From IMG/VR virus record IMGVR_UViG_3300036945_000147, positions 1 to 27,371 of that record: a stretch of DNA of 27,371 nt, one strand, 5' to 3'. Below are positions 7,794 through 14,634 of this stretch, piece by piece. Source of the DNA: a virus. The translations under genes were made by a program, and so were the position numbers. The notes beneath the pieces were generated by a model that was not told the origin of the DNA, did no database searches, and saw nothing but the letters and a program-made list of their open reading frames with translations. Position 1 is the stretch's first letter. Every line of letters starts with the position of its first letter.

Positions 7794-8416
7794 CAGCGAT
7801 CCCCGTCAGCCCAGCTGATTAAGCGCTGCCGCATGATCCAAAGCGCCGACAACACGATAATCCCTGCGAACACCAGCGCCACGATCTGCGCGTGTCCATC
7901 TAGCGCGCCAACTGCCGCTACGCCCGCGCCCGCGCCCGATACAATCTGAACTGCCGATGCCTGCACTGTGGTAGATTGTGCGGCGCTGACGCGTTCTTCG
8001 GGGGCTGTGTGTTTTGTTTCCCATTCACCTACTGGATATGTCTTGCGGTCAAGCTCGAAGTGCGGGCCGTCTTTGAATGACTTCCAGTCGCCGCCCCAGT
8101 CTAGCTCGATACCCAAATCAACCGCGGCCTTTTTCACGGCGGGGCCAAGCTGGTTGTACAGCGGCCAATCAAACGCAGGCTTGCCGTCAACCCCGATAGG
8201 GAGCAAATCGACCGCGTGGCCTGTAATGTGGCGGCTATCCAGAGTTTTTGACGCGCCACTAGCAACCAGCTGCGCTTGGCGCTCTTTCGTGCGCAGACCT
8301 TCGATCACAACGAAGTCTAACGGGCTATCCTGCAGGGCCTTGTCCAGAACAAGACGTAGGTCAGGATGAATACCCTGCATGCTCTTTAGGCTGCGCGATC
8401 CAAATTTACGTGTCAT
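7793..8416 (-). CDS. Endolysin, M15-type L-Ala-D-Glu peptidase with C-terminal membrane segment
   Basis: Residues 1-130 form a VanY/M15 peptidase domain like phage T5 endolysin. SRHITGHAVDL (61-71) gives zinc ligands His63 and Asp70, and DGPHFEL (116-122) gives His119; WGGDW precedes it. The enzyme should cut the peptide stems of peptidoglycan. After a polar linker (about 130-155) comes a Gly/Ala-rich segment (VSGAGAGVAAVGAL) and a clear hydrophobic span AQIVALVFAGIIVLSALWIM (about 176-195), ending in basic residues. Plain T5-type endolysins lack this tail. The protein may be membrane-tethered, or may combine endolysin with a holin-like hairpin. It starts as ATGA on the stop of the 76-aa membrane protein and ends as TGATG on Rz. 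Confidence 0.85.
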   Translation of the reverse strand: MTRKFGSRSLKSMQGIHPDLRLVLDKALQDSPLDFVVIEGLRTKERQAQLVASGASKTLDSRHITGHAVDLLPIGVDGKPAFDWPLYNQLGPAVKKAAVDLGIELDWGGDWKSFKDGPHFELDRKTYPVGEWETKHTAPEERVSAAQSTTVQASAVQIVSGAGAGVAAVGALDGHAQIVALVFAGIIVLSALWIMRQRLISWADGDR

Positions 8417-8643
8417 TTTCCCACCTTTGCGATTAGGGCTTTGATGTCATCTCGTATCTCGGCAAGCATGGAGTTGGTTTCATTACGTGAGCGTTGTGTG
8501 GCCTCCATGTCTTCTTTGCGCTGATTCCACAACCGTTTGATCTCTTTACTGCTCTCGGCGTTGCCCGCTTCAAGCCGGACGAGCCAGACAACCACGGCGA
8601 CTAAGCTAACGGCTATCGGCCAGTACGCAAAAATGCCTTCCAT
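8413..8643 (-). CDS. Small membrane protein of lysis cassette, holin candidate, 76 aa
   Basis: One N-terminal membrane span, YWPIAVSLVAVVVWLVRLEA (about residues 7-26), is followed by a highly charged helical tail (EIKRLWNQRKEDMEATQRSR) that could form a coiled coil. It sits at the head of the lysis cassette, directly before the endolysin (ATGA overlap), where holins usually lie. The single span and coiled coil also fit DUF2746- or hemolysin XhlA-like small phage proteins, so holin is a candidate rather than a firm call. Positive charges follow the span, so the orientation is probably N-out/C-in. Confidence 0.65.
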   Translation of the reverse strand: MEGIFAYWPIAVSLVAVVVWLVRLEAGNAESSKEIKRLWNQRKEDMEATQRSRNETNSMLAEIRDDIKALIAKVGK

Positions 8644-8653
8644 CGTCAGCTCC

Positions 8654-8971
8654 TTAGTCTGCGGGGTACGGGAAGCGGGCCTTGATCTCGTTGATCTTGG
8701 CTAGCCATTCATCTTTGGTTGCCTCGTCCCGCAGCATCTGCATGGCGATTGGGTCAGCCTCGGCGGCGTAGGCCGCTTGGCGATTTGCCTCTTGATCGGC
8801 GCGCGTGGGCGGCGGTTCTGGCGCTTTGGATGGAGGCGCAAAGTCCACCCCATCAAAAACCCACCCGACCTGCGCGGTGTCATGCGCTTGCCATCCATCT
8901 GGCGCAACGTTTCGGTTATCATCAATCGACGCGCCGACAACGACGTTTCCCTGAAGCTGAATAAATCTCAT
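8654..8971 (-). CDS. Tail-fibre-associated protein, possible fibre chaperone, 105 aa
   Basis: Starts as ATGA on the stop of the tail-fibre gene, a usual place for fibre assembly proteins. The N-terminal half is beta (MRFIQLQGNVVVGASI, then QVGWVFDGVDFAPP near residue 40). The 'vGW.fdG..F.PP' pattern is seen in Tfa- or XkdW-like tail proteins. A proline-rich linker (PSKAPEPPPTRADQE) precedes a helical C-terminus (MQMLRDEATKDEWLAKINEI). The family cannot be fixed by eye. It may assist fibre folding or be a minor tail protein. Confidence 0.6.
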   Translation of the reverse strand: MRFIQLQGNVVVGASIDDNRNVAPDGWQAHDTAQVGWVFDGVDFAPPSKAPEPPPTRADQEANRQAAYAAEADPIAMQMLRDEATKDEWLAKINEIKARFPYPAD

Positions 8972-10893
8972 GCTAGTTCCTCCACGATAAGTAGCCCACC
9001 ACCGCCATCGCCACCTGCAAAATTTGTATTTACTGCAGCGACTGAAGCGCCCCCGCCACCGCCGCCAAAACCAAGTGGGGCATTGCCCCCAATACCACCG
9101 CCGCTGCTACCAGAAACAAGGTCACCCTGACCCCCTGCGCCGTAAGCGCTCGATCCTCCAGTGCCTTGAGAGGTGGTGAGTCCACCAGCAGTTTGTCCAG
9201 CAAATCCGTACCCACCTCTAGTATTTAACGAACCCCCAGTCGCGCTACCACCCAATCCGCCATTGGCAGCCACAGCGGATGAGCTAGCTAGTCTACCCGA
9301 ACCGCCAGCACCGCCGCCTCCAGATAGGGAAACTCCCGTCCCTGAGAACGTGGTTGCGGTGCCTGCCGCCCCGTCATTAGCGCCCCCTGCGCCGCCACCG
9401 CCGCCAGCGCCGACAGTGTAAGTGTACGATGCGGCAACAGAGGTTATAAGGATTTCTGTCCTGCCCCCGCCACCGCCACCGCCACCGACACCTGCTGTTC
9501 CAGCGCCTTGACCGTCAACACCGCCGCCACCGCCGCCACCGCCCACGCAAGTTACACGTATGGCTTTTGTGCCCGTCGTCGGAGTGTACGTGGCTACAGT
9601 ACCTGTGGTTATATAAGTCACAGTCCTAGGCGAGTACAATTGGCCGATACTGTTACTGACACCACCCGTGCCTGTAATTACGCCCGTGGCCGTAACAGCG
9701 CCTACTACGTTCAGCGGTACAGTCGGGCTTTTTGTACCAATACCGACGTTGCCCGAGGAGTCAATACGCATGCGTTCTACCGCGAGAGTGCTGGCAGTGT
9801 CATTGCTCGTACCAAAGATCATAGCACTATCGGGGGTCGCGCTCTCAGCAATAACAGCCACGTAGCCTTTAACACCTGCACCGGGTGTGCTGGCGTCGGA
9901 ACTATAGAACTCAACGGCCCCAGTTGTTTGTCCCGCCGCCTCAGTGGTGTCGGTGTTGGTCAAACGTAGTACGCTCCTACCCGCTGGGGCGGAGGACATG
10001 GAGATGCCGGTAGGCGCAGTGCTTACAGTCTGGCTATTGCTTACCGTATAACTTCCGGCGCCCCCGCCAGCGCTAGTCGTAATAACCGTGTTCCACTCAA
10101 CCCCAGCACCAAATACCCGATCACCTACAGCAAGCGTACCGGACGTTATGCCCGTGACGGTCATTGTGGTTCCAGAGATGTACGCGATAAAAACCGCGGT
10201 TGGGTTTGTGTCCGAAGATACTTCTAGCAGTGCAGCTGCGTCGGAAGTAGTGCCAACCCCAACATTGCCATTAGAAGCGATTCGGATATTAGAGCGTACT
10301 TGCGCACCTGCGTCAGTAACAGTTTCAAAGATCAGCGTTCCAGCATTTAGGCGAATCTTCGCGTCCGTGTCCGTAGTGTCTGTTTCTAGAAAAGTAATGC
10401 TTGGGTTGGCCGCAGAAAGGCCCAAGTCGGCAAGGCCCGTGATCGAGCCGCCGGTGATGTTTACTGAGCTCATTGCAAAGTGGTCAGTCAAGTTTGCGAT
10501 TGCCGCGCCAGCGCCAGCCCCGTTTGCGTAAATGATTCCGCTATCGCCAGTGGCGATGGTCACGTTGCCGCCAGACCCCTGAGTGAAGACCACACTTTGC
10601 GCTGTCGTGTTACGCACGAAGTAAATCTTCTGGGCATCGTTGGGAGCAAGTGTAATCGTGTGAGTTCCGCTCGGACTGCCTGTAAGTAGTAAGAGTTTGT
10701 ATTGCCCGTCCGACAAGGCGCCGTCGGATGTGGTGAGTGTGGATGACGTACCGCTTAGAGACAGGCTCAAGACGCCATTGATGCCGCGGTCGAGAATGTT
10801 CATGTTGTCGTTGGTTACATCCCCCCATACACCATCAAGCTCGCCGTCTGCCGGAAGTTCGATACCAAGGTTCGAAGTATATGTGCTGGGCAT
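8968..10893 (-). CDS. Tail fibre / receptor-binding protein with glycine-rich tip, 641 aa
   Basis: The N-terminus, MPSTYTSNLGIELPADGELD followed by WGDVTNDNMNILDRGINGV, is a common virion-attachment region in aquatic phages. The middle is beta-repeat fibre shaft: two copies of a NVG(V/I)GT motif (NVGVGTTSDAAALLEVSSD and NVGIGTKSPTVPLNVVGAV) are typical of phage fibres. From about residue 436 (TKAIRVTCVGGGGGGGG) to the end the protein is glycine-rich with runs of G5-G8, for example YTYTVGAGGGGGAGG and GFGGGGGGASVAAV, ending GGDGGGGLLIVEELA. This matches the glycine-rich tip domains of phage adhesins. It begins ten bases after the repeat protein and is followed by a coupled possible chaperone. 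Host range probably resides in the Gly-rich tip. Confidence 0.82.
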   Translation of the reverse strand: MPSTYTSNLGIELPADGELDGVWGDVTNDNMNILDRGINGVLSLSLSGTSSTLTTSDGALSDGQYKLLLLTGSPSGTHTITLAPNDAQKIYFVRNTTAQSVVFTQGSGGNVTIATGDSGIIYANGAGAGAAIANLTDHFAMSSVNITGGSITGLADLGLSAANPSITFLETDTTDTDAKIRLNAGTLIFETVTDAGAQVRSNIRIASNGNVGVGTTSDAAALLEVSSDTNPTAVFIAYISGTTMTVTGITSGTLAVGDRVFGAGVEWNTVITTSAGGGAGSYTVSNSQTVSTAPTGISMSSAPAGRSVLRLTNTDTTEAAGQTTGAVEFYSSDASTPGAGVKGYVAVIAESATPDSAMIFGTSNDTASTLAVERMRIDSSGNVGIGTKSPTVPLNVVGAVTATGVITGTGGVSNSIGQLYSPRTVTYITTGTVATYTPTTGTKAIRVTCVGGGGGGGGVDGQGAGTAGVGGGGGGGGRTEILITSVAASYTYTVGAGGGGGAGGANDGAAGTATTFSGTGVSLSGGGGAGGSGRLASSSAVAANGGLGGSATGGSLNTRGGYGFAGQTAGGLTTSQGTGGSSAYGAGGQGDLVSGSSGGGIGGNAPLGFGGGGGGASVAAVNTNFAGGDGGGGLLIVEELA

Positions 10894-10902
10894 AGGTAAT
10901 CC

Positions 10903-11469
10903 TCACGTAGTGATGTCTTGCCATGTGGGCGTAGTGGCTGGAGCCACGGGTGTCCATGTATTTGTAGCATCTGGGTCAACTTGTGTCCACAGTGAAGCCG
11001 TAGGTGGAAGTATCCACCCCCACACAAGCGCATTTCCAACACGCCCCGTAGCTGAAACTCCAGTCGGTGTAACAACTGCGCCTGCAGCGGCCTGTACCTG
11101 CCCTACTTGGCCGGTAGCTGAAACTCCAGTCGGCTCAGCGATAGTAGGTATGATTACGTCTACGGTACCAACTGCGCCTGTAGCGGATACACCTGTCGGC
11201 TCGGCGATAGTAGGTACAACTACGTCGCCTACAAATCCGGTAGCGGAAACTCCAGTTGGGCTTACAAGCGCGCCGCCAGTAACAGTTACGTTACCAACTA
11301 CACCAGAGGCGGACACACCCGTAGGGGTAACAAGGGCTGTTCCAGTAACGGTAACGCTACCAACAGCGCCAGAGGCAGACACACCCGTCACTACAACAGG
11401 TAGTGCCTGACCCCAAGCACCAGAAGACCAAGTGCCACGGCCCCAGCCCGTTAGGGTCGTGTTAGCCAT
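10903..11469 (-). CDS. Repeat-containing structural protein, 188 aa
   Basis: Starts MANTTLTGWGRGTWSSGAWG, a Trp/Gly-rich head, then six tandem units of 20-22 residues of the form PTGVSA(T/S)GxVGxVxV (the TGVSA starts lie at residues 28, 50, 72, 92, 114 and 136). It ends with a Trp-rich tail (WTQVDPDATNTWTPV). Each unit should form beta strands, so the protein is probably an elongated fibre-like or decoration element. Beta repeats with this wording recur next to fibre genes in aquatic phages. It lies between a small virion protein and the main fibre gene. There is no signal peptide or catalytic motif. Confidence 0.68.
   Translation of the reverse strand: MANTTLTGWGRGTWSSGAWGQALPVVVTGVSASGAVGSVTVTGTALVTPTGVSASGVVGNVTVTGGALVSPTGVSATGFVGDVVVPTIAEPTGVSATGAVGTVDVIIPTIAEPTGVSATGQVGQVQAAAGAVVTPTGVSATGRVGNALVWGWILPPTASLWTQVDPDATNTWTPVAPATTPTWQDITT
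11023..11388 (-). repeat. Six tandem 60-66 bp coding repeats
   Basis: The units encode TGVSA(T/S)GxVGxVxV, spaced 22, 22, 20, 22 and 22 codons. At DNA level the copies near 11050 and 11110 share GTAGCTGAAACTCCAGTCGG. The copies at 11140-11210 also share a long stretch around GCGATAGTAGGTA. The shared DNA would permit copy-number change by recombination. Confidence 0.8.
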
Positions 11470-11484
11470 GACAACCTCCTAGAT

Positions 11485-11916
11485 TTAGGCGATGCGGACG
11501 ATAGCGTTGCTCGCGTCGGCCACTGGGAACTGGACGGTGAATGTACCCGTCGTAGAAATTTTGTCCGAACCAAAGTCAAGCACGGCAACTGCGCGGTTAG
11601 ACTTGGACGAGTTGTAGATCAGTGCGCCGCGCGCGGTGATGGTTGCAGAGGTGAACGAGATGTCTGCAAAGTCCAAGAAGGCCGTCGTGCCCGACGACGT
11701 CGGTGTGACGTTTGTCAGTGATCCGCCACCAGCAGTGTAGGTACCCGAGTTGCCCACTTCGTTTGTCGCCGTATACGCCGTTGTCGTTGCGTCTAGGTTG
11801 GCCGAGCTCGTGTAAAGAGCCAGCTTGAACACATCGCCAGTGGATGCGGTAAAATCGTGTATCGCTCGCAGAATCTCTACCTTGAAAGACGTGCATAGCG
11901 CCTGAGTAATTGCCAT
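11485..11916 (-). CDS. Small virion structural protein, 143 aa
   Basis: Opens MAITQALCTSFKVEILRAIH and then FTASTGDVFKLALYTSSANL. This opening is a recognisable one for a small structural protein found in many environmental phages (from memory). The body is beta-rich, with YTAGGGSLTNVTPTSSGTTA in the middle and FTVQFPVADASNAIVRIA at the end. The gene is separated from the adaptor gene by 27 bases holding a good GGAGG-like site (TAGGAGGCC). Possibly a minor tail or decoration protein; the role is not demonstrated. Confidence 0.68.
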   Translation of the reverse strand: MAITQALCTSFKVEILRAIHDFTASTGDVFKLALYTSSANLDATTTAYTATNEVGNSGTYTAGGGSLTNVTPTSSGTTAFLDFADISFTSATITARGALIYNSSKSNRAVAVLDFGSDKISTTGTFTVQFPVADASNAIVRIA

Positions 11917-11943
11917 TGTGGCCTCCTAAGTTTGAGTGCGGCC

Positions 11944-12603
11944 TTAGCCTGCCCCTCCGGTTCTAGACATCGTTCCGTCACGGTAATCATCCCGCTTTGA
12001 CCGTAGGTCAATACCGAACAGCTGCATCATAGCTTCATTATACCTGCCGGTATATAGCTGCAACATATCCCCGTCACCCTTCAGGTAGCTGTACGCCTCA
12101 ACCAGCGAGCCATACAACAGCGCAGATTCGGCATTCTCGCCAAGCCACGAGGTCGATGTGGTGCTGATAGATGGGGGGTCGTAATAGTAATGCAGCTCCA
12201 CACTGTAATTCGCGTTCGGGGTTGGCCCCAGAATGAAGTTGCCCTCGCTTACCCCTGTCTGGTCGCCGTCGAACTGGGCGTAGTACTTGGGCACACCCGT
12301 CGTGGAAGCGCGCGGATAAGCCTCACGGATGAAGTTAACGTCCTTGTCGTAGAGATAGACGTAGTCCCCATCAGCCTCGATCACAGCAAGAGAGAACACA
12401 GAAAGGAAGTCCGACGGACGCGCCAAATACGGAACGCCCGAAGTCAGCGTGCCCGTCGCATTCTTTCTGAGTTCGGGGATTTGCACCGAGCGATAGATGC
12501 GCTCCTCGGCCTGCTTAACGAACATAGGGATATTAGCGACGAACGATGTCTCGGTCGTCTCTAGGTAATCCTGCAGTGCCTGAGTGAGTTCCGCGTAGTT
12601 CAT
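11944..12603 (-). CDS. Head-tail adaptor protein (SU10-like / gp11-type), 219 aa
   Basis: The first 60 residues read MNYAELTQALQDYLETTETS then FVKQAEERIYRSVQIPELRK. This alpha-helical opening is typical of podovirus adaptor proteins that bind below the portal (SU10 adaptor and T7 gp11-like families, from memory). The centre is beta (YLARPSDFLSVFSLAVIEAD, YYAQFDGDQTGVSEGNFILG), followed by VELHYYYDPPSI and helices AESALLYGSLVEAYSYLKGD. It starts three bases after the stop of the 58-aa gene (TAATAGATG). It would form a dodecameric ring joining portal and nozzle. The 226-aa protein upstream looks like a second connector of similar architecture. Confidence 0.75.
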   Translation of the reverse strand: MNYAELTQALQDYLETTETSFVANIPMFVKQAEERIYRSVQIPELRKNATGTLTSGVPYLARPSDFLSVFSLAVIEADGDYVYLYDKDVNFIREAYPRASTTGVPKYYAQFDGDQTGVSEGNFILGPTPNANYSVELHYYYDPPSISTTSTSWLGENAESALLYGSLVEAYSYLKGDGDMLQLYTGRYNEAMMQLFGIDLRSKRDDYRDGTMSRTGGAG

Positions 12604-12606
12604 CTA

Positions 12607-12783
12607 TTAGCCGTTCTTGCTAAAGTTACCGCCCTTGGTAGCTGCGCCCATACCGCGAACCTTACCACCCGAGGCCATCTTGCATGCTTTACCACCCATG
12701 GCCATCTTACCGACGCCGTCAGCGGCGAAAGCGGGAACTTTCTTGCCCCCCTTTTCGACCATCTTCAGCTTTGGGGTTTTCAT
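12607..12783 (-). CDS. Tiny basic GGKV protein, 58 aa
   Basis: A short open frame from ATG at 12783, coupled as ATGA to the stop of the gene before it, ending three bases before the adaptor gene. It reads MKTPKLKMVEKGGKKVPAFA, then KMAMGGKACKMASGGKVRGM and a Gly/Lys end. It is rich in Lys, Gly and Met and has no predicted fold. The GGK(V/A) motif recurs in neighbouring small proteins. Tight spacing on both sides and the shared motif support a real gene. Function unknown; DNA- or capsid-binding peptide is a guess. Confidence 0.72.
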   Translation of the reverse strand: MKTPKLKMVEKGGKKVPAFAADGVGKMAMGGKACKMASGGKVRGMGAATKGGNFSKNG

Positions 12784-13085
12784 TTCTTACCCACCTTACC
12801 GCCGGACTTGTATGCACGTGCACTTCCACGTGCGCCACCGCCGCCCGGAGCCCGAGCCGCAGGGGTTTTACCGCCGACGTTGCTAACACCAGCCTGCTTC
12901 ATCGTGCTTGCCATCTGGCCATACGCTGCCTTTTGGGCGGCTGGGGTAACGGGCTTTTTCTTTGGGCCCTTTTCGCCGGCATAATCGGTAGTGTACGATT
13001 TGCCATTGAACGTAAACTTGCCCCCAGCGCCCTGTGCTTTGCGCGCTGCTGCAAATGCTGACTCAAAATCACTCATCTTCGCCAT
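12780..13085 (-). CDS. Small basic protein with FTFNGKSYTTD motif, about 101 aa
   Basis: I start it at 13085 (MAKMSDFESAFAAARKAQGA) because GGAG sits seven bases upstream. The alternative ATG at 13091 overlaps the previous stop as ATGA and would add two residues. After a helix comes GGKFTFNGKSYTTDYAGEKG (about residues 22-41), a small beta motif found in many tiny phage proteins, then a Pro/Lys-rich segment. A glycine-rich tail ends in SGGKVGKK. It is strongly basic. The longer upstream frame to 13169 overlaps a better-supported gene and is rejected. Function unknown. Confidence 0.7.
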   Translation of the reverse strand: MAKMSDFESAFAAARKAQGAGGKFTFNGKSYTTDYAGEKGPKKKPVTPAAQKAAYGQMASTMKQAGVSNVGGKTPAARAPGGGGARGSARAYKSGGKVGKK

Positions 13086-13087
13086 TT

Positions 13088-13408
13088 TCATGCTCCATCT
13101 GTTGTGACAACTGTCACGGTTCCAACTGATCCTACCATATCCTGTATGGGGTTCCAAACAGGATTCCATCCAAACAACCCGTTGCCCGGCGCGTAGTCTG
13201 GACGCGGGTCTCGTAGCGACTGCGGGTCGTTAATTTTTACACGGCCAAGGAAGTTCTGTGGCTGATCCGGATCGACAATATCTTTACCGATACGAAACCC
13301 AGTCTTCTTACCGTTTTGGATTTCCCATACGAGATCGCCCAGCTTGTAGCGGAAACCGCTCCTGTCGCAGATACCAAAGGCGTGTTTACCGCGTGCATAT
13401 GCCGGCAT
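13088..13408 (-). CDS. Conserved small phage protein with CDRSGFRY motif, 106 aa
   Basis: Opens MPAYARGKHAFGICDRSGFR with a Cys-Asp-Arg-Ser-Gly motif, followed by KLGDLVWEIQNGKKTGFRIG and DPDQPQNFLGRVKINDPQSL, then RDPRPD. Small proteins with 'CDRSGxxY...L....G..V......D...PQ' are common among connector genes of T7-like and environmental podoviruses (from memory). It lies three bases after the 226-aa connector gene and before the small basic proteins. A structural or tail-completion role is likely. It has one Cys, so no zinc site of its own. Confidence 0.68.
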   Translation of the reverse strand: MPAYARGKHAFGICDRSGFRYKLGDLVWEIQNGKKTGFRIGKDIVDPDQPQNFLGRVKINDPQSLRDPRPDYAPGNGLFGWNPVWNPIQDMVGSVGTVTVVTTDGA

Positions 13409-13411
13409 GAT

Positions 13412-14092
13412 TCACCCAAACATCATAGTGTCAAAGGGTACGAAATTCACAGAAGAGCGGTCGCGGTCTTCGCCCGCAGCCAGCTCAAACTGCTCATCGT
13501 ATATCTGTTTTAGCGGGAGGACACGCGGTAGCGCTTCGGGCTTCTTCATGGCGATGTAGTAGGCCAGACCTGAAACGAGTGCGGGTACAAAGCGCGGTGG
13601 GACAGAGACTGTTTCCCCACCAATACCAGACGCCAGACCATCAATGCCCTTCAGCCGATAGTAAAACAGCGTGTAGCTCTGTGAGTTGTCCGGTGTGGGC
13701 CACAATGTGACCGTCGTGCTAGTCGGGAGCCGCTGCACGAATATCTGCGTAGGTCGGCCAGTGATCTGCTTGTTCGTCTGCTGCGCATAAGTTGATACAG
13801 ATATGCGCTCTAGCTTGGTATCTACCTGTGATGTACCTGTTCCGGTACGCAGCTGGTGTTCGATGATGTCAATCGTATCGGCCGGAAGCGTATACACCGT
13901 GGTTCCCGCAGTCAGTGCAAGCGTACCAGCTTCGATAGTGAACAAGTTCAAACCTTTGTTGGCCCACTCCAGCGTGAGCAGGTTCAAACTGCGGCGTGCA
14001 GTCTTTAGGTCGTACCCAGAGCGCATTTCCAAACCAGCCCGCTCGAAGGCTTCCTCGAAGAGTTCCGGTAGGTCTGGCACAACGACGGACAT
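13412..14092 (-). CDS. Head-tail connector / tail accessory protein, 226 aa
   Basis: Starts MSVVVPDLPELFEEAFERAG, then DLKTARRSLNLLTLEWANKG and LNLFTIEAGTLALTAGTTVY, TLPADTIDII. This helix-then-beta opening ('R.sLN.L...W...G.nL...') is typical of phage adaptor or tail accessory proteins such as the P22 gp4 group. The second half is beta (TVTLWPTPDNSQSYTLFYYR) with a helical end (FVPALVSGLAYYIAMKKPEA). It was started at 14092 with AGGA eight bases upstream. With the 219-aa adaptor 0.8 kb downstream, the phage seems to encode two stacked connector rings. Family assignment is by pattern only. Confidence 0.72.
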   Translation of the reverse strand: MSVVVPDLPELFEEAFERAGLEMRSGYDLKTARRSLNLLTLEWANKGLNLFTIEAGTLALTAGTTVYTLPADTIDIIEHQLRTGTGTSQVDTKLERISVSTYAQQTNKQITGRPTQIFVQRLPTSTTVTLWPTPDNSQSYTLFYYRLKGIDGLASGIGGETVSVPPRFVPALVSGLAYYIAMKKPEALPRVLPLKQIYDEQFELAAGEDRDRSSVNFVPFDTMMFG

Positions 14093-14094
14093 GG

Positions 14095-14469
14095 CTATTT
14101 CCTAAATTTGGCGGTCTTAGCCGCTATCTTCTTCGGTTGTGCCACAAATTGCTTGCCTTTGCGAGTACCTTCGCGTTTGGCACGTGTGGTGGCGGCATAC
14201 TCGGCAGGGCTCAAAGATTCGCGGGCCTTCTTGGGTAGGTAGCGCTCGCCGGTCTCACCGGAAGGTTTACCGCTTTTGGTGCCCCAAGATTCCTTCGTCC
14301 ACTTTGACATGGACTTTTGCGCAGCAGTCTTTTCGCCAGAGTATCCGCCACCCTTTTCTTTGTAGATTTTACCAGCGAGCTGCATGGCACGGGCGGAATG
14401 CTTTCCGCCCATCTTAGCCTTGGCTTGCGCCTTGGACTGTTCCCATAACTTCTCGTTAGTACGTCCCAT
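14095..14469 (-). CDS. Basic conserved viral protein (DUF5872-like), 124 aa
   Basis: A lysine-rich protein: MGRTNEKLWEQSKAQAKAKM, then GGKHSARAMQLAGKIYKEKG, KSMSKWTKESWGTKSGKPSG, GERYLPKKARESLSPAEYAA and TTRAKREGTRKGKQFVAQPK. The 'SKWTKE.WgTKSGKPS...GERYLP..A...L...EYAATTRAKR' series is a conserved family known from phages and, I believe, also from large eukaryotic DNA viruses; I recall it as DUF5872 but cannot check. Highly basic, no membrane span. A nucleic-acid-binding virion protein is plausible. It sits between the small zinc-ribbon-like protein and the 226-aa connector. Confidence 0.75.
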   Translation of the reverse strand: MGRTNEKLWEQSKAQAKAKMGGKHSARAMQLAGKIYKEKGGGYSGEKTAAQKSMSKWTKESWGTKSGKPSGETGERYLPKKARESLSPAEYAATTRAKREGTRKGKQFVAQPKKIAAKTAKFRK

Positions 14470-14472
14470 GGC

Positions 14473-14634
14473 TCACTTAAACCCCTTGGAGCATTTGCCT
14501 GCGGCCGAGCAGCTGCCCGGATTCCCGCACTGACGGCACGGTACAAACTGCGTTGTCGCAACAACGCCGGTCACGTACACTTCGGTGTTCTCCACCGCTG
14601 GCGCAGGCGCCTTGGTTGTTGGTTTTCTGCTCAT
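14473..14634 (-). CDS. Tiny cysteine-motif protein, 53 aa
   Basis: A short frame from ATG at 14634 (ATGA overlap with the previous gene) to a stop at 14473, three bases before the next gene. It reads MSRKPTTKAPAPAVENTEVY, a linker, then QFVPCRQCGNPGSCSAAGKC. The four cysteines in CxxC-x5-C-x5-C look like a minimal zinc-binding knuckle, followed by a basic end SKGFK. Such 'CRQCGxPxxCxxAGxC' mini-proteins occur in other phages (from memory). Coupling on both sides supports it being real. Function unknown. Confidence 0.75.
   Translation of the reverse strand: MSRKPTTKAPAPAVENTEVYVTGVVATTQFVPCRQCGNPGSCSAAGKCSKGFK

Noticed and set aside
9030-9550. Regular CCGCCA-type repeats that look like a tandem-repeat array
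   Set aside because: They are in-frame glycine codons of the tail fibre; there are no spacers, so this is not a CRISPR array.
9508-11410. Several plus-strand open frames opposite the fibre and repeat genes
   Set aside because: They mirror the glycine-, threonine- and valine-rich coding repeats of the real genes.
13086-13169. Long upstream extension of the FTFNGKSYTTD protein
   Set aside because: It runs through the end of the 106-aa gene in another frame and lacks a ribosome site; the internal ATG at 13085 has an ideal one.
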